From Lachnospiraceae bacterium (GTDB lineage: Bacteria > Bacillota > Clostridia > Lachnospirales > Lachnospiraceae), in assembly GCA_017483425.1 (NCBI GenBank), contig JAFUWM010000274.1, positions 1-9,733 of the forward strand: a stretch of 9,733 nucleotides of DNA, written 5' to 3'. Position 1 is the stretch's first letter, and each line of letters opens with the position of its first letter. Positions 5,879-9,733 of this stretch are shown here, piece after piece. The notes under the pieces are model-generated. The model saw nothing but the letters and a program-made list of their open reading frames with translations, did not search any database and was not told where the DNA came from. The translations under genes were made by a program, and so were the position numbers.

Positions 5879-6844
5879 TTATCTTAGGATCTGATCTATA
5901 AGCTTCTGCATATCCTCCGGTATCTTTGCGAATACCGTAAGGCCATCCAGTATCTCCGACGGGAGCTCTGTCCTGTATGCATGAAGCATCGGTCTTTTTA
6001 CATTGTTCTGCCGCTTTTCACTTTTTCCGTATTTAATGTCTCCAACGACAGGATGTCCTATATGTGCCATCTGCGCCCTTATCTGATGCTTCCTCCCCGT
6101 GATAAGCAAAACCTCGGCATAGGTATACTTCTCATCAGAAGAAATAACGCTTAGATCAGTGATTATCTCCTTATAACCGGGCTCCCGCTCATCCGATATG
6201 CTGACCTTATTATCTTTATCCGAAGGACTTATAAAGGAAACCAGATGCAGATCTTTATCTATCTTTCCGTACAGCAGTGTCCTGTAATACTTGCGTATCC
6301 TGTGATCCTTTATCGCTTTATTAAGCGCCTTTAAGCCGTTTACTGACTTCCCGCAAAGAACTATGCCGGAGGTGTTTGTATCAAGCCTGTTGCATACAGA
6401 GGGCTTAAAAACTCCTGTGCTACCCGTATATGAAAGCAGCATGTCATTCAGCGATACCTTCCCGCTGCTGTCACTCTGAGAGCGCAGACCCGCTGGCTTA
6501 TCATAGAAAAGAAAATCATTATCTTCATACAGGATGCGCGCCTCTTCCAGAGACGGATGCCCCGGGCTTGATCCTGCGTCCTTTATTTTTTGCAAAGTAT
6601 CCTGCAGACGCTGTGATCCGTGTCCACTATGGAATTTTTCAAAGGTTTCATCCGATAAGAAAAAAACTACCCTGTCTCCTGCCCTCAGGATATCCTGTCC
6701 GCTGCATTTTTTCCCGTTCAGTTCTATGTTTTTGTTTCGTATAAATTTGTACAGGAGGCTTCTCGGCGCTTCGCCCAGAGTTTTTGATGCATATTTCAGC
6801 AGGGTAAGACCTTCTTCTTTTTCGGAGATGACAAACTCCTTCAA
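5879..6844 (-). CDS. RluA-family 23S rRNA pseudouridine synthase (RluC/RluD-like), TTG start
   Basis: This 321-residue enzyme isomerises uridines to pseudouridine, probably in 23S rRNA. An S4-like RNA-binding domain covers about residues 12-65 (APRSLLYKFIRNKNIELNGK). The catalytic domain follows from about 103, with LYEDNDFLFYDKPAGL at 105-120, NRLDTNTSGIVL at 152-163 carrying catalytic D155, and TGRKHQIRAQMAHIGHPVVG at 249-268. The first motif histidine (HRLD) is Asn here. The start codon is TTG, overlapping the previous gene's stop (TTGA), with GAGAGG 8 bases upstream. The frame matches the RluA N-terminus from the second residue on, so I trust this start. That Shine-Dalgarno site lies inside a small palindrome. 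The exact target uridine cannot be told from sequence alone. Confidence 0.93.
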   Translation of the reverse strand: MKEFVISEKEEGLTLLKYASKTLGEAPRSLLYKFIRNKNIELNGKKCSGQDILRAGDRVVFFLSDETFEKFHSGHGSQRLQDTLQKIKDAGSSPGHPSLEEARILYEDNDFLFYDKPAGLRSQSDSSGKVSLNDMLLSYTGSTGVFKPSVCNRLDTNTSGIVLCGKSVNGLKALNKAIKDHRIRKYYRTLLYGKIDKDLHLVSFISPSDKDNKVSISDEREPGYKEIITDLSVISSDEKYTYAEVLLITGRKHQIRAQMAHIGHPVVGDIKYGKSEKRQNNVKRPMLHAYRTELPSEILDGLTVFAKIPEDMQKLIDQILR

Positions 6845-7401
6845 AGTGAGAGCCTCTCAATAAGATGCAGCACCGAAAGCTCTTCCTTCAGGTCGCTGCC
6901 GTCCTGCCGTCCTGCGAGAGTCTCAAGCCTTTCAGAAAATTTAGCTCTTTCCTTAAAGACCTTGATGTTTAAATCATGGTATTTATTGGCAGTAAACATA
7001 TCCTTAAGATGCTTCTCAAGCTTCGGTATATCCGTCTTTTCGTAATCAGTATATCCCAGCAGGCTTCCCTCGGACGCGATAAAGACATTGACTCCATAGC
7101 TCTTATCCGGGGTTGTGATTATGGAATCATAAAATACCGGCACCTTACCCCTGATGCTTTCGATTGATTCGTACACCTCATTTTTCCCCGAGGGAAATCT
7201 CATAAACATTATAAAACGTACCAAGGCCATAGCTGCGGGGATGCAAATCACGACCGTGACAATTCCCACTGCGGTCCTATTCATCGGGAAAAAATGAAGC
7301 CCCGTAAAATAGATCAAAGCTGCAGCAGCGGCGAGAAGTATTGCCGTTATGCAGCTTTTTTTCTTCATTGAAGCAATATATCCGAACTGCCCTTTTTTCA
7401 T
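6841..7401 (-). CDS. Unrecognised membrane protein with two N-terminal transmembrane helices
   Basis: I do not recognise a family for this 186-residue protein. Residues about 17-38 (rich in Ala, Ile and Leu) and 44-67 form two hydrophobic helices joined by a short loop. Lysines precede the first helix and R69-K73 follow the second, which suggests that the N-terminus and the C-terminal part are both cytoplasmic. Residues 75-186 form a soluble region with mixed strand and helix character; it holds PVFYDSIITTPDKSYGVNVFIAS (87-109) in two alternating-hydrophobicity segments and a basic, helical stretch at 145-165. No catalytic motif stands out. The ATG overlaps the pepD stop (ATGA), and its own stop overlaps the TTG start of the pseudouridine synthase gene. 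A second in-frame ATG at 7368 would remove 11 residues and is possible, but the overlap favours the first. Its conserved-looking placement suggests a housekeeping rather than mobile gene. Confidence 0.8.
   Translation of the reverse strand: MKKGQFGYIASMKKKSCITAILLAAAAALIYFTGLHFFPMNRTAVGIVTVVICIPAAMALVRFIMFMRFPSGKNEVYESIESIRGKVPVFYDSIITTPDKSYGVNVFIASEGSLLGYTDYEKTDIPKLEKHLKDMFTANKYHDLNIKVFKERAKFSERLETLAGRQDGSDLKEELSVLHLIERLSL
6847..6859 (-). promoter_or_regulatory. Palindrome containing the ribosome site of the pseudouridine synthase gene
   Basis: The minus strand reads TGAGAGGCTCTCA, which can fold into a 5-bp stem with a GGC loop. The GAGAGG inside it is the Shine-Dalgarno site for the TTG start at 6844. 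Ribosomes finishing the upstream gene would open it, so it could enforce translational coupling. The stem is short and lies in coding sequence, so chance is possible. Confidence 0.3.
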
Positions 7402-8852
7402 TTCATCTCACGGAGCAGCGAGCACAAGAGCTCAAAGGTGCGATGCGTAGATGCTATGGACAAGGTTTCCTTCGGAGTGTGCGCTCCCCGTATAGTAGGA
7501 CCGAAAGAGACTATATCTACAGGCTTAAGCGAATGATAGATGACGCCGCATTCAAGTCCCGAGTGTATCCCCTTTACTACAGGGGACTGTCCGTACTGGC
7601 TCTCATAGAGTCTGATAAGCATTGATCTTATCTCGGATTCTTCATTATACTCCCACGCCGGATAGTCTCCCTTTTCAGTATATTCCGCCCCGACTATCTC
7701 GGCTATTGCCCGAAGCTTGGCGGAAAGCGCGTATTTCTCTGTGGAAATGGAGCTTCTCAATGCGGCCTCTAAAGTGAATCTGTCCTCCGAAAGTCTCATA
7801 ATGCCAAAATTGAGGCTTGTTTCCACAAGGCTCTCCTGCCCCTGATCCCGGCACATCTTGATGACACCGTCCGGAACGGCGGTAAGAAGGAACATCATCC
7901 GCCTTGCCGATTCGTTCCTTACGACCTTTCGCTCTGTCTCGCCGAGGTTCTCACAGTATATCATGAGATTCTTTTCATTGGCGCGGTATTCATTCTTTAT
8001 GATCTCTTCGAACTCTGCTATGGTCTGCTCAAAAACAATGGAATTTTCCGTAGATACCTGTATATGACAGCCTGCTTCCCTCGGGATCGCGTTGTCCATG
8101 AGCCCGCCGGCAAGCTCCACTATACGGAACTTCATCCGCTGCTGTAAAAATCCAAGAAGCCTTCCCATAACCACTATCGCATTCGCGTAGTATCTGTCGA
8201 TCATATCTCCCGAGTGTCCGCCGTGAAGCCCCGACACCACGACATCATATTCGATGCCTTTATGCATTTTCAAGTCAACAGGCAGGTTTATCCTTCCGCT
8301 CATGCCTCCGGCACAGCTCACGTAAATGACACCCTCATCCTCAGAGTCAAGATTTATGACCCTACGTGACTTGATATTCGCGTAATTCAGTGACTTTGCG
8401 CCTTCCATTCCCGTTTCCTCATCAACGGTAAATACGGCCTCCAGTGCGGGATGCTCATATTCATCAGAATCAAGGATCGCAAGGATCATGGCAACTGCTA
8501 TGCCGTCATCGGCTCCAAGGGTCGTACCGCGGGAGAACACATCATCATCCATCATAGCGATCGGAAGGGGATCTTTCTTGAAATCATGTCTTGAATCGGC
8601 CGCTTTTTCGCATACCATGTCCATATGCCCCTGCAGACAGATAGAGGGAGAATCCTCATATCCCGCGCTTGCGCCTTTATATATGATTATGTTTCCGCAG
8701 GGCTCCTGATTGACCTTAAGGCCTCTGTCTTCAGCGAATTTTTTTAAATACGCCGAGAGCTGCCTCGTATTCCCGGATCCATGCGGTATCATACAGATCT
8801 CTTCAAAAAAATCAAATACCGTTTGGGGTTCTATACCTTTAAGTACCGCCAT
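7398..8852 (-). CDS. pepD: PepD-type aminoacyl-histidine dipeptidase (M20 family)
   Basis: This 484-residue cytosolic metallopeptidase has the normal PepD length and splits Xaa-His and other unspecific dipeptides. The two-zinc site of the M20 family is complete: H76 and D78 (QGHMDMV), bridging D115 (GADDGI), catalytic E145 and E146 (DEETGMEGA), D169 (NLDSED) and H458 (RGAHTP). SGLHGGHSGDMI at 207-218 lies in the lid and dimerisation domain. I chose ATG 8852, not the upstream in-frame ATG at 8906, because GGGAAGG sits 8 bases before it and PepD proteins begin close to this point. The 18-residue extension would also run through a terminator hairpin. The stop overlaps the next gene's start by 4 bases. 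Activity on His-containing dipeptides would supply histidine, a thematic link to the his operon 2.5 kb away but not evidence of co-regulation. Confidence 0.95.
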   Translation of the reverse strand: MAVLKGIEPQTVFDFFEEICMIPHGSGNTRQLSAYLKKFAEDRGLKVNQEPCGNIIIYKGASAGYEDSPSICLQGHMDMVCEKAADSRHDFKKDPLPIAMMDDDVFSRGTTLGADDGIAVAMILAILDSDEYEHPALEAVFTVDEETGMEGAKSLNYANIKSRRVINLDSEDEGVIYVSCAGGMSGRINLPVDLKMHKGIEYDVVVSGLHGGHSGDMIDRYYANAIVVMGRLLGFLQQRMKFRIVELAGGLMDNAIPREAGCHIQVSTENSIVFEQTIAEFEEIIKNEYRANEKNLMIYCENLGETERKVVRNESARRMMFLLTAVPDGVIKMCRDQGQESLVETSLNFGIMRLSEDRFTLEAALRSSISTEKYALSAKLRAIAEIVGAEYTEKGDYPAWEYNEESEIRSMLIRLYESQYGQSPVVKGIHSGLECGVIYHSLKPVDIVSFGPTIRGAHTPKETLSIASTHRTFELLCSLLREMK

Positions 8853-8860
8853 CAGATTTT

Positions 8861-8867
8861 CCTTCCC
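8861..8867 (-). promoter_or_regulatory. Ribosome binding site fixing the pepD start
   Basis: The minus strand reads GGGAAGG, 8 bases before the ATG at 8852. This supports the shorter pepD product. It lies only a few bases after the T run of the terminator at 8874-8901. Confidence 0.75.
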
Positions 8868-8873
8868 GTTTAT

Positions 8874-8901
8874 AAAAAAGGAGGGCATTTGTCTCCCTCC
8901 T
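8874..8901 (-). terminator. Intrinsic terminator between the coiled-coil gene and pepD
   Basis: On the minus strand AGGAGGG (8901-8895) pairs with CCCTCCT (8885-8879) around a 9-base loop and runs into six T residues (8879-8874). This is a standard rho-independent terminator placed 31 bases after the coiled-coil gene stop. Only 21 bases separate its end from the pepD ATG, so either pepD is read through a leaky terminator or its promoter lies upstream of the hairpin, making it a possible attenuator. Confidence 0.7.
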
Positions 8902-8932
8902 GTCAATAATACCCTTTACTGCGAAAAAGCGA

Positions 8933-9649
8933 TCAGATATCATCTATATCGTCATCGTTTATCTCTTCCCTTATGGAATTAGCTCTGTCCACTACAGGAG
9001 GTCTGCCCGCATCAGACTGTCTGCCCTGCCCCTGCGTCTGGGAATTTCTGTTCTGTACCTGAACCTGCCCCTGTGATGCTCCCGGAACTACTACCTGCTC
9101 CGTGCCTGATGCTATAGCCAGCTGAGCCCTGTCATTATTTACAACCTGCAGACAGTTTGAAAGCGAATTTATGAGATCCGTATATCTGCCCTGAGCATCA
9201 TTTATGGCCTTTGTAAGTATGTCGGATATGCCCGCAAGCGAATCATCCGTATACTTCATCGCTGACATCTGGTAGTTGTTTGCCTCGGTAGTCGCCTGAT
9301 TCAGAAGATCCATGGCGTTCATGTTTGCCTGATTGACAACTTCCTGAGCCTGAGCATATGCCTGCTGCATAATCTCGTTTTTCTCCACAAGCTCGCCCTG
9401 CTTTTCCTCAGCCTTAGCCAGAAGCTGGTTGGCCGTGGCCTTAGCGTTATCAAGGATCGCATCCCTGTTGGCGACTATCTGTCTGCTGTGCTTTATCTCT
9501 TCGGGGATATTATTCTTAAGCTCCTCAAGGAGATCATATATATCATCCTTATTTACTATTATGCTTTCCTTATTGCTGAAAGCCGCAAACTTACATGTGT
9601 CAAGGTACTCGTAAATATCTTCTATCGTCTGTTCAATCTTACTGGCCAT
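8933..9649 (-). CDS. Coiled-coil protein downstream of coaD (Clostridia family often labelled ATPase or V-ATPase subunit H-like)
   Basis: This 238-residue protein has no signal peptide or membrane helix. Residues 1-50 are a conserved-looking helical head (IEDIYEYLDTCKFAAFS, then IVNKDDIYDLLEELKNNIPEE). Residues about 50-150 form a long, Ala- and Gln-rich coiled coil, with MQQAYAQAQEVVNQAN at 94-109. The tail from about 185 is Gln-, Ser- and Gly-rich and probably disordered; it ends in an acidic DDDIDDI. I recall the same head and coil pattern in proteins encoded directly after coaD in many Clostridia. Database labels such as ATPase or H+-ATPase subunit H reflect coiled-coil similarity only; no Walker motif is present here. 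A DivIVA-like or scaffold role is possible but unproven. The start lies 8 bases after the coaD stop with GGAAGAG just before it, so the two are probably co-transcribed. Confidence 0.85.
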   Translation of the reverse strand: MASKIEQTIEDIYEYLDTCKFAAFSNKESIIVNKDDIYDLLEELKNNIPEEIKHSRQIVANRDAILDNAKATANQLLAKAEEKQGELVEKNEIMQQAYAQAQEVVNQANMNAMDLLNQATTEANNYQMSAMKYTDDSLAGISDILTKAINDAQGRYTDLINSLSNCLQVVNNDRAQLAIASGTEQVVVPGASQGQVQVQNRNSQTQGQGRQSDAGRPPVVDRANSIREEINDDDIDDI

Positions 9650-9657
9650 CTCTCTTC

Positions 9658-9733
9658 CTACTTCTTTTTATACTTATCAAAAATAAGCTTTTCTATCTCC
9701 TTAGGAACAAACTTGCTTATATCCCCTCCGAAA
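9658..9733 (-). CDS. coaD: Phosphopantetheine adenylyltransferase, C-terminal end only
   Basis: Only the last 24 complete codons are inside the window, ending in TAG. They read FGGDISKFVPKEIEKLIFDK followed by YKKK. This matches the C-terminal helix of CoaD, where a GGD-x-S-x-x-VP pattern follows the final active-site region. CoaD makes dephospho-CoA from phosphopantetheine and ATP in coenzyme A synthesis. The identification rests on this short tail and on the coiled-coil gene that follows it, as in many Clostridia. Confidence 0.75.
   Translation of the reverse strand, partial: FGGDISKFVPKEIEKLIFDKYKKK

Noticed and set aside
8853..8906. N-terminal extension of PepD
   Set aside because: It would translate the terminator hairpin; the shorter start has a good ribosome site and matches the family's N-terminus.
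8901..8906. TTGACA as a -35 box for pepD
   Set aside because: The only TATAAA downstream is 26 bases away, far outside the allowed spacing, and the region between is the terminator stem.

Overview
The window looks like chromosomal DNA of a Clostridia-class Firmicute, most likely Lachnospiraceae (Butyrivibrio/Roseburia-like). The reasons are a short HisG that needs HisZ, RecU as the Holliday-junction resolvase, a coiled-coil gene directly after coaD, strong AGGAGG-type ribosome sites and moderate GC. Every supported gene is on the minus strand, so gene order runs from high to low coordinates. I see no tRNA, rRNA, CRISPR, insertion sequence or phage gene.

Region A (9733-8874) holds the 3' end of coaD, then a coiled-coil protein with a glutamine-rich, acidic tail, and ends at an intrinsic terminator (8874-8901).

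Region B (8852-5314) is a compact four-gene run: pepD (M20 dipeptidase), an unrecognised two-helix membrane protein, an RluA-family pseudouridine synthase with a TTG start, and recU. The first three genes overlap by 4 bases at each junction and recU follows after 19 bases, so they are probably co-transcribed. No promoter is obvious upstream of pepD.

Region C (5313-4818) holds a single small gene for an 88-residue protein with a double-glycine leader (bacteriocin or secreted-peptide type). It has its own promoter, a perfect 13-bp palindrome at the predicted transcript start and a near-perfect Shine-Dalgarno site. No exporter or maturation gene is in view. It is followed by a small hairpin and a 15-bp inverted repeat that overlaps the promoter of the next operon.

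Region D (4817-1) is a condensed histidine operon: a HisZ-HisG fusion, HisD, HisB, and a HisIE protein carrying an N-terminal HisA/HisF-like barrel that lacks the first catalytic aspartate. Together these genes cover the first reaction (HisZG), the second and third (HisE, HisI), the imidazoleglycerol-phosphate dehydratase step (HisB) and the final oxidation (HisD). True hisA, hisF, hisH, hisC and histidinol phosphatase would have to lie elsewhere or beyond the left edge. The operon promoter is an extended -10 only 7 bases before the start codon, so the histidine mRNA is predicted to be leaderless.

The most unusual points are the orphan double-glycine peptide with its palindromic leader, the inverted repeat and leaderless promoter of the his operon, and the two domain fusions within that operon.
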